In this document: positions 40,218 to 49,651 of the stretch, piece after piece
How the letters are laid out: the number at the start of each line of letters is the position of its first letter
How positions within the stretch are numbered: position 1 is the first letter of the stretch
From: Hyphomicrobium sp.
Lineage (GTDB): Bacteria; Pseudomonadota; Alphaproteobacteria; Rhizobiales; Hyphomicrobiaceae
DNA: 64,000 nt
Assembly: GCF_003987855.1 (NCBI RefSeq)
Contig: NZ_RXIZ01000004.1
Span: forward strand, 132,220 to 196,219
Reading direction: 5' to 3'
Notes under the pieces: model-generated
The model's input: only the letters and a program-made list of their open reading frames with translations
Told to the model about the DNA's origin: nothing
Database searches by the model: none
Position numbers and translations under genes: made by a program

Positions 40218-40499
40218 ATGTCGCAGATTGCACCTCACCGTCGTGAGGCAAAGACCGCTGTTATCAAGGACAACGCGACCAAATCCAACGACACCGGCTC
40301 GCCGGAAGTCCAGATCGCCGTGTTGACCCACCGCATCAACGAACTGACCGAACACTTCAAGACCCACAAGAAAGACAATCACTCTCGTCGTGGTCTTCTG
40401 AAGATGGTCAGCCAGCGTCGTCAGCTCCTTGACTACGTCAAGGCGAAGGACAACGGCCGCTACCAGAAGATCATCGAGAAGAACGGCATCCGCCGCTAG
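40218..40499 (+). CDS. rpsO: 30S ribosomal protein S15
   Basis: The 93-aa protein has the S15 signature from [20 protein letters not shown] to [19 protein letters not shown] and RRQLLDYVK. The ATG is preceded by AAAGGAG, a strong ribosome site. S15 binds the central domain of 16S rRNA. It lies, as in most Proteobacteria, between truB and pnp, with a hairpin-containing leader of nearly 200 bases. Confidence 0.98.
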   Translation: MSQIAPHRREAKTAVIKDNATKSNDTGSPEVQIAVLTHRINELTEHFKTHKKDNHSRRGLLKMVSQRRQLLDYVKAKDNGRYQKIIEKNGIRR

Positions 40500-40575
40500 T
40501 CGCGCGCTGAGATCCGCGCTCAAGACAGGACGGCCCTCAATGGCCAGTCACTCTCATCTGATCAAGACGAACAAC

Positions 40576-40598
40576 GTCGGCGCCGCCGTGGCGCCGGC
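40576..40598 (+). promoter_or_regulatory. Hairpin in the rpsO-pnp spacer
   Basis: GTCGGCGCC and GGCGCCGGC pair over 9 bp (one G-U) with a 5-base loop, about 75 bases before pnp. In E. coli the equivalent spacer holds a stem cut by RNase III for PNPase autocontrol. Analogy by position only. Confidence 0.35.
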
Positions 40599-40674
40599 GC
40601 CAAGTGTGCTCACTCGGCACGAGGCCGCTTGAGCTGACCGACCGAAAAGAAAAAGCGAAAACGAAAGATCCAAC

Positions 40675-42888
40675 ATGTTTGACATCCATCGCGTCGAAAT
40701 TGACTGGGGTGGCCGCAAGCTGAAGCTCGAAACGGGCCGCTATGCACGCCAGGCCGACGCTGCCGTCTTGGCGCAGTACGGCGACACAACGGTGCTTGCG
40801 ACCGTCGTCGGCGCCCGCTCGGCGAAACCCGGCATCGACTTCTTCCCCCTTACCGTGAATTACCAGGAACGCACCTACGCTGCCGGCAAGATCCCCGGCG
40901 GGTATTTCAAGCGCGAAGGCCGTCCCAGCGAGAAGGAAACGCTGGTATCGCGTCTCATCGACCGCCCGATCCGCCCCCTGTTCGTCGAAGGCTTCAAGAA
41001 CGAAACGCAGGTCGTAGTAACCGTTCTCTCGCACGACCTTGAAAACGATCCTGACATCCTGGGCATGGTCGCAGCGTCCGCAGCGCTGACCCTTTCGGGA
41101 CTGCCCTTCCTTGGACCCATCGGCGCGGCTCGCGTTGGTCTCATCGGCGGCGAGTTCGTGCTCAATCCGATGGTCGACGAGATGGCGGAGACGTCGTTGG
41201 ATCTCGTTGTCGCCGGCACCACCGACGCGGTGATGATGGTCGAATCGGAAGCCAAGGAGCTACCCGAATCGCAAATGCTCGAGGCCGTTATGTTCGGCCA
41301 CAAGCACATGCAGCCCGTCATTCAGGCGATCATCAAGCTCGCCGAAACGGCAGCAAAAGAGCCTTGGGACATCAAGATCGCCGATAAGGCGAAGTACGCT
41401 GCCGATGTCAAAAAGGTCGCGGAAAAGACCCTGAAAGAAGCCTTTTCGACGAAAGAGAAAGGCAAGCGCCAGGATCTCGTCAGCGCCGCGAAGAAGGCCA
41501 TCACCGAAGGTGTCCAGCTCGCAGAGGATACGCCGGATGAGAAGGTTCTTCTGACAGACGCATTCAAATCACTCGAGATGGACATCATGCGCGGCGACGT
41601 CCTCAAGACGAAGCGGCGTATCGATGGCCGCGACTTGAAGACGGTTCGTCCGATCCTCTCGGAAGTGCACGTCCTGCCGCGGACGCACGGTTCGGCGCTG
41701 TTCACGCGCGGAGAAACCCAGGCGCTTGTCGTCGCCACGTTGGGTACAGGCGAGGATGAGCAGTTCGTAGACAGCCTCGAAGGCACCAAGAAAGAGCGCT
41801 TCCTGCTGCACTATAATTTCCCGCCCTACTCGGTCGGCGAAGTCGGCCGCATGGGCTCGCCCGGCCGCCGCGAAATCGGCCATGGCAAGCTCGCTTGGCG
41901 CGCTATCCACCCGATGCTGCCCTCGCAGGAAGAGTTCCCCTATACGCTCCGCGTCGTCTCGGAAATCACCGAGTCGAACGGCTCCTCTTCGATGGCGACG
42001 GTCTGCGGCTCTTCGCTGGCTCTGATGGATGCCGGCGTTCCGTTGAAGTCTCCGGTCGCTGGCATCGCGATGGGCTTGATCAAGGAAGGCGACGACTTCG
42101 TTGTTCTGTCCGACATTCTCGGCGACGAAGACCATCTGGGCGACATGGACTTCAAGGTGGCAGGCACCGAGAAGGGCGTCACCTCGTTGCAGATGGACAT
42201 CAAGATCACGGGCATCACCGAGGAGATCATGCGCGTTGCTCTCGAGCAGGCGCACGAAGGCCGTATTCACATTCTCGGCGAAATGTCGAAGGCCCTCACC
42301 GGCGCTCGCAGCGAGCTCGGCGAGTTTGCCCCGCGCATCGAAACGATCAAGATCCCGGTCGACAAGATCCGCGAGGTGATCGGTTCGGGCGGCTCCGTCA
42401 TTCGCGAGATCGTCGCCGAATCCGGCGCCAAGATCGACATCGAGGACGACGGCACCGTGAAGATCGCCTCGGCCAACCGCGAGTCGATCGAGAAGGCTCT
42501 GGGGCGCATCCGCGGGATAACCTCGGAACCCGAGATCGGCCATATCTACAAAGGCAAGGTCGTCAAGATCATGGAGTTCGGCGCCTTCGTGAACTTCTTC
42601 GGCTCCAAGGACGGCTTGGTTCATATCTCGCAACTGTCGCAAGGCCGGCCTGAAACCGTTGGCGAAGTCGTGAAGGAAGGCCAGGAAGTCTACGTCAAGC
42701 TTCTGGGCTTCGACGATCGCGGCAAGACCCGCCTGTCGATGAAGATTGTCGATCAGACGACCGGTCAGGAAATTCCGCGCGCTGAAGGCGAGCCGGAAGA
42801 AGTTTTCGAGAGCCGTCCGCCGCGGCGTGAAGGCGGACGTGGCGGCGACCGCGGGCGCGATCGCGGGCCGCGTCGCGAACGAGGCTGA
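40675..42888 (+). CDS. pnp: Polyribonucleotide nucleotidyltransferase (PNPase)
   Basis: The 737-aa protein has two RNase PH domains (first around [21 protein letters not shown], second with [17 protein letters not shown] and [18 protein letters not shown]), the helical linker, a KH domain ([15 protein letters not shown]) and an S1 domain ([17 protein letters not shown]). An Arg/Gly-rich tail ends the protein. It degrades RNA 3'-5' by phosphorolysis. A strong terminator follows 22 bases after the stop. Confidence 0.98.
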   Translation: MFDIHRVEIDWGGRKLKLETGRYARQADAAVLAQYGDTTVLATVVGARSAKPGIDFFPLTVNYQERTYAAGKIPGGYFKREGRPSEKETLVSRLIDRPIRPLFVEGFKNETQVVVTVLSHDLENDPDILGMVAASAALTLSGLPFLGPIGAARVGLIGGEFVLNPMVDEMAETSLDLVVAGTTDAVMMVESEAKELPESQMLEAVMFGHKHMQPVIQAIIKLAETAAKEPWDIKIADKAKYAADVKKVAEKTLKEAFSTKEKGKRQDLVSAAKKAITEGVQLAEDTPDEKVLLTDAFKSLEMDIMRGDVLKTKRRIDGRDLKTVRPILSEVHVLPRTHGSALFTRGETQALVVATLGTGEDEQFVDSLEGTKKERFLLHYNFPPYSVGEVGRMGSPGRREIGHGKLAWRAIHPMLPSQEEFPYTLRVVSEITESNGSSSMATVCGSSLALMDAGVPLKSPVAGIAMGLIKEGDDFVVLSDILGDEDHLGDMDFKVAGTEKGVTSLQMDIKITGITEEIMRVALEQAHEGRIHILGEMSKALTGARSELGEFAPRIETIKIPVDKIREVIGSGGSVIREIVAESGAKIDIEDDGTVKIASANRESIEKALGRIRGITSEPEIGHIYKGKVVKIMEFGAFVNFFGSKDGLVHISQLSQGRPETVGEVVKEGQEVYVKLLGFDDRGKTRLSMKIVDQTTGQEIPRAEGEPEEVFESRPPRREGGRGGDRGRDRGPRRERG

Positions 42889-42910
42889 TCCGTCCTAACA
42901 TTCAAAAACG

Positions 42911-42947
42911 AAAAAGCCGCCGGAACCCGCAGTCCGGCGGCTTTTTT
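42911..42947. terminator. Bidirectional Rho-independent terminator between pnp and the 91-aa secreted protein gene
   Basis: A 14-bp stem (AAAAAGCCGCCGGA / TCCGGCGGCTTTTT) with an 8-base loop has A-runs on one side and T-runs on the other. It can end both the rightward pnp operon and the leftward small gene. Confidence 0.95.
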
Positions 42948-42998
42948 GCCCGCATTCACATGCGTGACCGAGGTACCCGGTCACGCCATGAATGAGAA

Positions 42999-43274
42999 TC
43001 AGAACCAGCGGCAGCGGCGAATGCCCCAGCTGTTTGTCCAGCACTTGCGCGCGGTGCATTGAACGCGGCCAACGCCCGGAACGTGCCGATGATAGCCATT
43101 GAGGCCACGACGGCATGTCCGATGCCATCCATGTGTCTTTTCAACGCTCGACTGCGCAGCGCCGACGTCCTTGAGCGCGCCGAGCGATCCCGCCGTGGTC
43201 GCCATGCCAGCCGACCCGGCCAGCAGCATCCCCGCTGCCAATGTCGCCGCCGCAAATGTCAGTTTCTTGATCAT
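42999..43274 (-). CDS. Small secreted Cys/Trp/Arg-rich protein
   Basis: The 91-aa product has a signal peptide (basic MIKK start, hydrophobic core, about 25-30 residues). The mature region is rich in His, Arg and Trp with four cysteines (THGWHRTCRRGLNGYHRH, QCTARKCW, RRCRWF). The pattern resembles the 68-aa protein at 2312. Function is unknown; four cysteines may form disulfides in the periplasm. It is convergent with pnp and shares its terminator. Confidence 0.65.
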   Translation of the reverse strand: MIKKLTFAAATLAAGMLLAGSAGMATTAGSLGALKDVGAAQSSVEKTHGWHRTCRRGLNGYHRHVPGVGRVQCTARKCWTNSWGIRRCRWF

Positions 43275-43396
43275 CTGGTTTTCTCCCCTTTGCCCGCCGG
43301 CACGTATCGCGATTGACGCTAGCAGCGACCTCTCTTCTGAGACAATGGAAGGATGCGAAAATCCAAACGAAAGCCTTGCAGCGTTGCAGCTACGCT

Positions 43397-44242
43397 TCAG
43401 GCACTCTCGAACGACGGCACGTCCGGCCAGAAAACACGCGCTTTTTCGCTGACATCGCGGTGATCGCCTGTTGTCAGCAACGTGAGCTTGCCGTGCTCAC
43501 CAGCGTTCAGATAGTTCGCTCGCCGCGCGAGATAATCTTCGAAGCTGTCTGCGACCACTTCGGGCTGGGAAAGTATCCGCGTGAATGGCGGCAAATATTT
43601 CCGGAACAGATGTTCGACCAGCGGAAAGTGCGTGCATCCGAGAATAGCGCGGTGCGGCGGCATGTTGCCGGTGTTTGCTAGCATCGACTCGACGCCCTCT
43701 CGAACGAGCACGTCGAGCTCACCTTCAGGCCGCTTGTTCTCGATCGCGCCCGCAAGTTCGGAACAGATCTGCTGCACGACCGTGACCTTGGGGCAGCGCT
43801 TGCGGATTTCTTCAGGATAGACGCCCGACGCGATGGTCCGTGTCGTGCCGAAGACCGCTATCGTGTCGGTATTGTACTTTTGAGGATATTGCGGTGACGT
43901 CACCGCCCAAGGTGTCTGAGTCGCGCCCTCGACCGTCGGAGCGACGATGCCGAGCACATTGTGTGCGCCTGCCCATCTGCTCTGCGGAAGCCAATCCTGC
44001 TGAAGCCTCCGCAGCGCCACCGCAGTCGCGGTGTTGCAGCCCAGAAGCGCAAGCTTCGCTCCGCGTGAGAAAAGTTCCTCCACGCAATCTCGCGTGTAGT
44101 CGATCACCTCTTCGGACGGCTTATTACCGTAAGGGACGTGCGCGTGATCGGCGATATAAACGAAGTCGACGGTCTGGAAACGCGCGACGAGTGCGCGAAG
44201 TACCGTCAGTCCGCCCAGCCCTGAATCAAACACTCCGATCAT
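43397..44242 (-). CDS. murI: Glutamate racemase
   Basis: The 281-aa enzyme starts MIGVFDSGLGGLTVLRAL, carrying the conserved Asp-Ser, and has the two catalytic cysteines in LALLGCNTATAVALRRL and ILGCTHFPLVEHLF. It supplies D-glutamate for peptidoglycan. It is 50 bases downstream of fabI on the same strand, so it may be the last gene of the fabA-fabB-fabI transcript. Confidence 0.96.
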   Translation of the reverse strand: MIGVFDSGLGGLTVLRALVARFQTVDFVYIADHAHVPYGNKPSEEVIDYTRDCVEELFSRGAKLALLGCNTATAVALRRLQQDWLPQSRWAGAHNVLGIVAPTVEGATQTPWAVTSPQYPQKYNTDTIAVFGTTRTIASGVYPEEIRKRCPKVTVVQQICSELAGAIENKRPEGELDVLVREGVESMLANTGNMPPHRAILGCTHFPLVEHLFRKYLPPFTRILSQPEVVADSFEDYLARRANYLNAGEHGKLTLLTTGDHRDVSEKARVFWPDVPSFESA

Positions 44243-44292
44243 GGCCGGAGTGTTTGCGGCTTCGAATTGAGATCGTCAACGCCTAAGCCGTG

Positions 44293-45168
44293 TCACTCCG
44301 CAGCAGCCGACGGAGACGCGCTCGGCGCCTTCGGCTTACCTTCGGTGTCCTGCTCCTTGAGGCTCTGGAGCGAGGGCATCGACACGGTATTATAACCGCA
44401 GTCGACGAAGTGGACTTCGCCAGTAACAGCGCCCGACAACGGCGAAAGCAGATAAAGCGCCGAGCCCGCGACTTCATCGAGCGTTGGCGTGCGCTGCAGC
44501 GGCGAGTGATCGCGCTGGAAGTTAAAGATGACTCGCGCATCCGACACACCCGCCCCCGACAGCGTGCGCATGGGACCAGCAGAGAGCGCGTTGATGCGGA
44601 CACCCTGAGGACCAAGGTCTGCAGCGAGGTACCGAACCGACGCCTCGAGCGCAGCCTTCGCCACGCCCATGACGTTGTAAGACGGCACCCAGCGCGTCGC
44701 GCCACCATAAGACAGCGTGATGAGCGATCCACCGTTCGGCATCAGTGCCGAGGCCCGCTTCGCGATTTCCGTAAACGAGAAGCACGAGATCACCATCGAG
44801 TTGATGAAGTTTTCGCGCGTCGTGTCGGCGTAGCGGCCAGCCAGCTCCTTGGGATCCGAGTAGGCGAGAGCGTGCACAACGAAATCGAGCCCACCCCATT
44901 CCGATTTGATGCGCTCGAAAACGCGGTCCACACTTGCGAGATCAAGCACGTTGCATTCTTCGATGATTTTCGAGCCGATCGATTCCGCCAAGGGAACGGC
45001 ACGGCGGCCGAACGCGCCGCCCTGATAGGTGAACGCCAGTTCAGCGCCCTGGCCGTGAAGAACACGCGAGATGCCCCACGCGATCGAACGATCGTTCGCA
45101 ACGCCCATCACAAGGCCCCGCTTGCCAGCCATGATCGGACCAGGCTTAGCGATATCGAAGTCGGTCAT
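44293..45168 (-). CDS. fabI: Enoyl-ACP reductase FabI
   Basis: The start at 45168 (MTDFDIAKPGPIMAGKRGL) has GAGG upstream and fits the family; the longer open frame does not. The 291-aa SDR enzyme has the FabI-type nucleotide loop GVANDRSIAWGI and the catalytic Tyr-x6-Lys in SYNVMGVAKAALE. A Pro/Ala/Ser-rich C-terminal tail of about 25 residues is typical of alphaproteobacterial FabI. It reduces trans-2-enoyl-ACP and is the usual triclosan target. Order irr-fabA-fabB-fabI is conserved in rhizobia. Confidence 0.95.
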   Translation of the reverse strand: MTDFDIAKPGPIMAGKRGLVMGVANDRSIAWGISRVLHGQGAELAFTYQGGAFGRRAVPLAESIGSKIIEECNVLDLASVDRVFERIKSEWGGLDFVVHALAYSDPKELAGRYADTTRENFINSMVISCFSFTEIAKRASALMPNGGSLITLSYGGATRWVPSYNVMGVAKAALEASVRYLAADLGPQGVRINALSAGPMRTLSGAGVSDARVIFNFQRDHSPLQRTPTLDEVAGSALYLLSPLSGAVTGEVHFVDCGYNTVSMPSLQSLKEQDTEGKPKAPSASPSAAAE

Positions 45169-45301
45169 AGGAAGCCTCGTTTTGTCACCAAAGGTACGCC
45201 CGCGTACATCAAACCAACCTGCACCGCGCTTGTATACTCTCATCACTCTCAACCGTTCGCCGCTGCGCAGTCCTAGCGGCGACCAGGAAAGCTTCAGTTA
45301 A

Positions 45302-46534
45302 TCAGGCATCATGCCGGCAGAATATGAGAGTGGCATTGGTGCCGCCGAATCCGAAGCTGTTCGACATCACACAGTTAAGCTTAGCGTTGTCGATGCGACT
45401 GCGAGCGATTGGCACATCGGCGAATGCAGGGTCAAGCTCCTCGATGTTGGCGCTTTCGGCAATAAAGCCGTTGTTCATCATGAGAAGCGAGAAGATCGCC
45501 TCCTGAACGCCAATAGCGCCCAGCGAGTGCCCCGTTAACGATTTTGTGGCGGAAATCGCGGGGATTTTGCTCCCGAAGACCGAACGGATGGCTTCGATTT
45601 CCTTGACGTCGCCGACGGGCGTCCCGGTACCGTGCGGATTGATATAATCGACCGGCGGCAATCCCTTTCCGTTGAAGCCCTTGAGCGCCAGCCGCATGCA
45701 ACGCTCGGCGCCTTCGCCCGAGGGAGCGACCATATCAAAGCCGTCGGACGTCGCAGCGTAACCGGTCAGTTCGCCATAGATCTTCGCGCCTCGTGCCTTC
45801 GCGCGTTCGAGTTCTTCCAGCACGACGACGCCCGCGCCGCCCGCGATGACAAACCCATCGCGGCTCTTGTCGAAGGGCCGGCTCGCCCGTTCCGGAGTTT
45901 CGTTGAAGTGCGTCGACATCGCGCCCATGGCGTCGAATAGGTCGGAAAGCGTCCAGTCGAGCTCTTCGCAACCGCCCGCGAACATGACGTCCTGCTTGCC
46001 CCACTGGATCATTTCGGCGGCATTGCCGATGCAGTGGGAACTCGTCGCGCATGCCGACGCGATGGAATAGTTAACGCCCTTGATTTGGAAAGCTGTGGCG
46101 AGCGCCGCGGATGGACCTGAGCACATGGCCTTTGGTACTTCGAAGGGCCCGACTTTCTTGGGGCTCCCCGATCGGATCGTCGTTTCCGCCGCATCGACGA
46201 TGGCGCGCGTCGAGGGGCCTCCAGAGCCGACGATGATGCCGGTGCGCTCATTGACCACGTCCGAGGGTTCAAGCCCTGCATCGCGGATCGCCTGGTCCAT
46301 CGCGATCCAGTTCCAGCCGACACCTGCGCCCATGAAGCGCTTGGGCTTGCGCGGCACCATGCTCTCCCATTCGAGCTGAGGTGCGCCATGAACTTGGCAC
46401 TTGAATCCAAGCTCGGCGTATTTCTCGGCGCGAGAAATGCCGGACTTTGCTTCCCTTAATGAAGCCAGAACTTCCTGGGTGCTGTTCCCGATCGAGGACA
46501 CCACACCCATTCCAGTCACAACTACGCGCCGCAT
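45302..46534 (-). CDS. fabB: Beta-ketoacyl-ACP synthase I
   Basis: The 410-aa condensing enzyme has the Cys-His-His triad: Cys in [14 protein letters not shown], His in [11 protein letters not shown] and His in [26 protein letters not shown] at the N-terminus is standard. I set the start at 46534, just after AAGGAG; a GTG 12 bases upstream is less likely. With FabA it forms the anaerobic unsaturated fatty acid pathway. It is 70 bases after fabA. Confidence 0.96.
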   Translation of the reverse strand: MRRVVVTGMGVVSSIGNSTQEVLASLREAKSGISRAEKYAELGFKCQVHGAPQLEWESMVPRKPKRFMGAGVGWNWIAMDQAIRDAGLEPSDVVNERTGIIVGSGGPSTRAIVDAAETTIRSGSPKKVGPFEVPKAMCSGPSAALATAFQIKGVNYSIASACATSSHCIGNAAEMIQWGKQDVMFAGGCEELDWTLSDLFDAMGAMSTHFNETPERASRPFDKSRDGFVIAGGAGVVVLEELERAKARGAKIYGELTGYAATSDGFDMVAPSGEGAERCMRLALKGFNGKGLPPVDYINPHGTGTPVGDVKEIEAIRSVFGSKIPAISATKSLTGHSLGAIGVQEAIFSLLMMNNGFIAESANIEELDPAFADVPIARSRIDNAKLNCVMSNSFGFGGTNATLIFCRHDA

Positions 46535-46604
46535 GCGCTCCTTCACTCCTGCGGTTCCTGCCGCCGCTCGCCTGACAAGCCGGGCCTTTTCGAAGAAAAA
46601 AGGC

Positions 46605-47129
46605 TTAAGTGCCTTCGCTCGACTTGAGTAGGACCCTTAAGTCCTTGGCTGTGTATATCACTTCGCCGTCGGCTTTCAGAGTTCCGTCCGCCTCGGCGAG
46701 CTTGAGTTTGCGAGCGATCACTCGCTTGATATCTATGACGTATTCGAGATGCCTGACATCCGGCGTCACTTCGCGCGTGAACTTGACTTCGCCGACGCCC
46801 GAAGCGCGCCCCTGGCCCGTAAGTCCGAGCCAGCCCAGAAAAAAGCCGGTCAACTGCCACAGCGCATCAAGCCCGAGGCATCCGGGCATGACCGGGTCGC
46901 CTTTGAAATGGCAGGCAAACACCCAATCGAGGCGCTCATTCCCCGCGACCTTAAGCTCGGCCACGATCTGACCCTTGCCGTGCGCGCCGCCGGTATCCGA
47001 GATGGACGAGATGCGGTCCACCATCAACATTGGCGGCAGAGGTAATTGCGCATTCCCCGGACCGAACAATTCGCCGCGGCCGCAGGCCAGCAGATCATCG
47101 AATTCGTAGCTAGAACGGCGTTCCGCCAT
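46605..47129 (-). CDS. fabA: 3-hydroxydecanoyl-ACP dehydratase/isomerase FabA
   Basis: The 174-aa protein (start ATG 47129 after GAGGGG) has the hot-dog-fold active site: His in [20 protein letters not shown] and the following Asp within that segment. FabA dehydrates 3-hydroxydecanoyl-ACP and isomerises the product to the cis-3 form. It is the promoter-proximal gene of the fabA-fabB-fabI group, divergent from irr across 269 bases that should contain both promoters. Confidence 0.96.
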   Translation of the reverse strand: MAERRSSYEFDDLLACGRGELFGPGNAQLPLPPMLMVDRISSISDTGGAHGKGQIVAELKVAGNERLDWVFACHFKGDPVMPGCLGLDALWQLTGFFLGWLGLTGQGRASGVGEVKFTREVTPDVRHLEYVIDIKRVIARKLKLAEADGTLKADGEVIYTAKDLRVLLKSSEGT

Positions 47130-47398
47130 GTATCCCCTCGTCTCATGGCCGATAGTGTGGTGTTCGTGCACGATTGGCTCCGGCCGTCCAAGTTCCGCGG
47201 GTCCTAACACACGGCTAAGCCCGCGCCTAGCGTGGCAAACCCGTGCGTGTAACAGGCCATTTCGCGCCGTCAAAGTCCGATTTTGCCCTAAGTTGCGGGT
47301 TTTCGTGCAAGTGACTATACTTCAATCGAGCGCGCGTTGAATCGGACCAGATATCGTCCGCCCAACGTGGGGATCCCAACACTGTTCTGCAAACGGAA

Positions 47399-47836
47399 AT
47401 GTCCGAGAAATCTCCGCTAGCTACCGGTTCAGAAGCCACGACGAGCACTTCCGACCTTTTGCGGAAAGCTGGTCTGCGCCCGACGCGTCAACGCATGACG
47501 CTTGGCCGCTTGCTGTTTGAGGGCGGCGACCGCCACGTCACCGCGGAGCAGCTTCACGCCGAAGTTGCCGGCTGCGGAGAGCATGTCTCGCTTGCAACAG
47601 TTTACAACACGCTGCACCAGTTCAAACGGGCAGGCTTGGTGCGCGAATTGGCGATCGAAGGCTCGAAGGCCTACTTCGACACCAACACGTCCAACCACAA
47701 TCACTTCCTGCTCGAGCCGAACGGCGTGCTGATGGACATCCCGAGCGATTGCATCTCAGTCGAGGGTTTGCCGGAGCCGCCCGCAGGCATGAAGATCACG
47801 CACGTGGACGTCGTCGTTCGACTTGCGAAGATCTGA
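47399..47836 (+). CDS. irr: Iron response regulator Irr (Fur family)
   Basis: The 145-aa protein has a Fur-type winged helix (GLRPTRQRMTLGRLLFEGG, VSLATVYNTLHQF) and the Irr-type histidine cluster NTSNHNHFLLEPNG instead of the HHDH-CxxC Fur site. The classic N-terminal heme regulatory Cys-Pro motif is absent, as in most rhizobial Irr proteins outside Bradyrhizobium. Irr controls heme synthesis and iron uptake under iron limitation. Divergent fabA-fabB-fabI next to irr supports the assignment. Confidence 0.93.
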   Translation: MSEKSPLATGSEATTSTSDLLRKAGLRPTRQRMTLGRLLFEGGDRHVTAEQLHAEVAGCGEHVSLATVYNTLHQFKRAGLVRELAIEGSKAYFDTNTSNHNHFLLEPNGVLMDIPSDCISVEGLPEPPAGMKITHVDVVVRLAKI

Positions 47837-47856
47837 CGCGGCGCCCTCACTTCGCG

Positions 47857-48444
47857 CTACTTGAACGTCTCACCCTCGTACACACCCCAGAGCTTCTTCT
47901 GCTCGACGAAACCGCTGTACTGATCGACCGTCACGCGACACCAGCGTCCGTCGCATGAATGCAGATCGGCGATGACGCCAGCTTCCACCTTCGCCACGAC
48001 GCCCGAGCGTTCGCTATCGCCGGCCATGATCGGAACGAGGGGCGGCGGAGAACCTGACTTCCGCTCCCAGGGCAATACGAGCCCCGTCCGGCGCCCTGAC
48101 AGCAGCGATTGCAGGACCCAGCCCGTGGCGCCCTCGGCGTCGCGAACTTGCCGCCACGTCTCGAATTCCTTGATGACCTCTACCGGCAGCCCGGCCCGCC
48201 GATAGACCCAGCCGGTCGGATAATCCGTGCCAGGGCCATTCCTGAGGTTCACCCGGTCGGATTTCAAGCTGACGAAGCGTGGCACGGGTAAGCCGCTGCC
48301 GGTTACCGCTGGCGCGTCATCGGCCATCCCCGGCTCGATGATTGTCAACCCGAGTACGGCGGCTAGAAAACAAGATGCGGCAAGGCGAATTGAAACCCGT
48401 CCAAACAGGCCGCGTTCAATGCTGGTGGCGCTCAAATCAGCCAT
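47857..48444 (-). CDS. Exported protein with two bacterial SH3 domains
   Basis: The 195-aa protein has an N-terminal hydrophobic helix (about 18-38) consistent with a signal peptide or anchor. One SH3b domain follows (SDRVNLRNGPGTDYPTGWVY to EGATGWVLQSLLSG), then a second, more divergent one (SGVVAKVEAGVIADLHSC, WCRVTVDQYSGFVEQKKLWG). SH3b proteins commonly bind peptidoglycan peptides. The alphaproteobacterial family with the 'WGVYEGE' end is periplasmic and uncharacterised. It is convergent with irr, 20 bases apart. Confidence 0.85.
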   Translation of the reverse strand: MADLSATSIERGLFGRVSIRLAASCFLAAVLGLTIIEPGMADDAPAVTGSGLPVPRFVSLKSDRVNLRNGPGTDYPTGWVYRRAGLPVEVIKEFETWRQVRDAEGATGWVLQSLLSGRRTGLVLPWERKSGSPPPLVPIMAGDSERSGVVAKVEAGVIADLHSCDGRWCRVTVDQYSGFVEQKKLWGVYEGETFK

Positions 48445-48632
48445 CTTGGAATGCTGGTAACCCCCGCCCGGCAGGCAACGCCCGCAAAATGTCGCCCAAG
48501 GTTCGGGCGACAGCTATTTCATTTCAGGACTTTGTCTTAGCAAAGGCCATCTGATAGACACGGGGCCGCACTTTCTCAAGCGGCCGAATTCAAGAGCCAC
48601 GCGCGCCGCGTATTTCAAGCAACGGGAAGCGA

Positions 48633-49631
48633 ATGCCGACGTCCCAGAAGAAACCCATTGTCGTTGTCACCCGCAAACTTCCCGACGTCGTCGAGACGCG
48701 GATGTGCGAGCTTTTCGATACGCGCCTTAACGTCGATGACAAACCGATGAGCCAGGCACAGCTCGTCGAGGCCATTAAGATCGCCGACGTCCTGGTTCCG
48801 ACCGTCACCGATCGCATCGACCGCGCTGTATTGACTCAGGCGGGCCCCAACCTGCGCCTCATTGCGAACTTCGGCACCGGAGTCGACAACGTCGATCTCG
48901 ACACCGCCCGCAACCGAGGCATCCTGGTGACGAATACACCCGGCGTTCTCACCGAAGACACCGCCGACATGACGATGGCGCTGATCCTCGCGGTGCCGCG
49001 GCGCCTCGCAGAGGGTGCTGCCTACATGCGCGACCCCGAAAACAAATGGTCCGGCTGGTCGCCGACTTGGATGCTGGGTCACCGCATCTACGGTAAGCGG
49101 TTGGGAATCGTGGGCATGGGTCGCATCGGCCAAGCGGTCGCGCGGCGCGCAAAAGCATTCGGCTTGCAGATCCATTATCACAACCGCCGCCGCGTCCTCG
49201 AAGAGGTCGAAGAAGAACTCGAGGCCACCTTCTGGGAAAGCCTCGATCAGATGCTGACGCGCATGGATATCGTTTCGGTCAATTGCCCCCACACGCCGGC
49301 AACGTTCCACTTGCTGTCCGCGCGTCGGCTGAAGCTTTTGAAACCGTCAGCTTACCTGGTGAACACCGCCCGTGGCGAAGTCGTCGACGAGAACGAGTTG
49401 GTTCGACTTCTCGAGTCAGGCTCCATCGCCGGCGCCGGGCTCGACGTCTTCGAACACGAACCCGCAGTGAATCCGCGGCTCCTTGCCTCCGAACGCGTCG
49501 TCGCCTTGCCTCACATGAGTTCCGCCACCATCGAAGGTCGCGTGGACATGGGTGAAAAGGTCATCATCAACATCAAGGCCTTCGCCGACGGCCACGCCCC
49601 GCCCGATCGCGTTCACCCCGCGATGCTCTAG
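48633..49631 (+). CDS. D-2-hydroxyacid dehydrogenase (glyoxylate/hydroxypyruvate reductase-like)
   Basis: The 332-aa protein has the NAD-binding loop LGIVGMGRIGQAVARRA and the catalytic Arg-Glu-His in VNTARGEVVDENEL, DVFEHEPAVN and ALPHMSSATIE. It is of GyaR type, probably reducing glyoxylate or hydroxypyruvate. It differs clearly from the well-known Hyphomicrobium hydroxypyruvate reductase in its N-terminal domain and lies outside any serine-cycle cluster, so a role in the serine cycle is not supported. Confidence 0.92.
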   Translation: MPTSQKKPIVVVTRKLPDVVETRMCELFDTRLNVDDKPMSQAQLVEAIKIADVLVPTVTDRIDRAVLTQAGPNLRLIANFGTGVDNVDLDTARNRGILVTNTPGVLTEDTADMTMALILAVPRRLAEGAAYMRDPENKWSGWSPTWMLGHRIYGKRLGIVGMGRIGQAVARRAKAFGLQIHYHNRRRVLEEVEEELEATFWESLDQMLTRMDIVSVNCPHTPATFHLLSARRLKLLKPSAYLVNTARGEVVDENELVRLLESGSIAGAGLDVFEHEPAVNPRLLASERVVALPHMSSATIEGRVDMGEKVIINIKAFADGHAPPDRVHPAML

Positions 49632-49651
49632 GAGATATATCCGCGGCAGGA

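Noticed and set aside
48633-49631. Serine-cycle hydroxypyruvate reductase (HprA) of a methylotroph
   Set aside because: The sequence is of GyaR type and differs from the known Hyphomicrobium enzyme; no serine-cycle genes are nearby.
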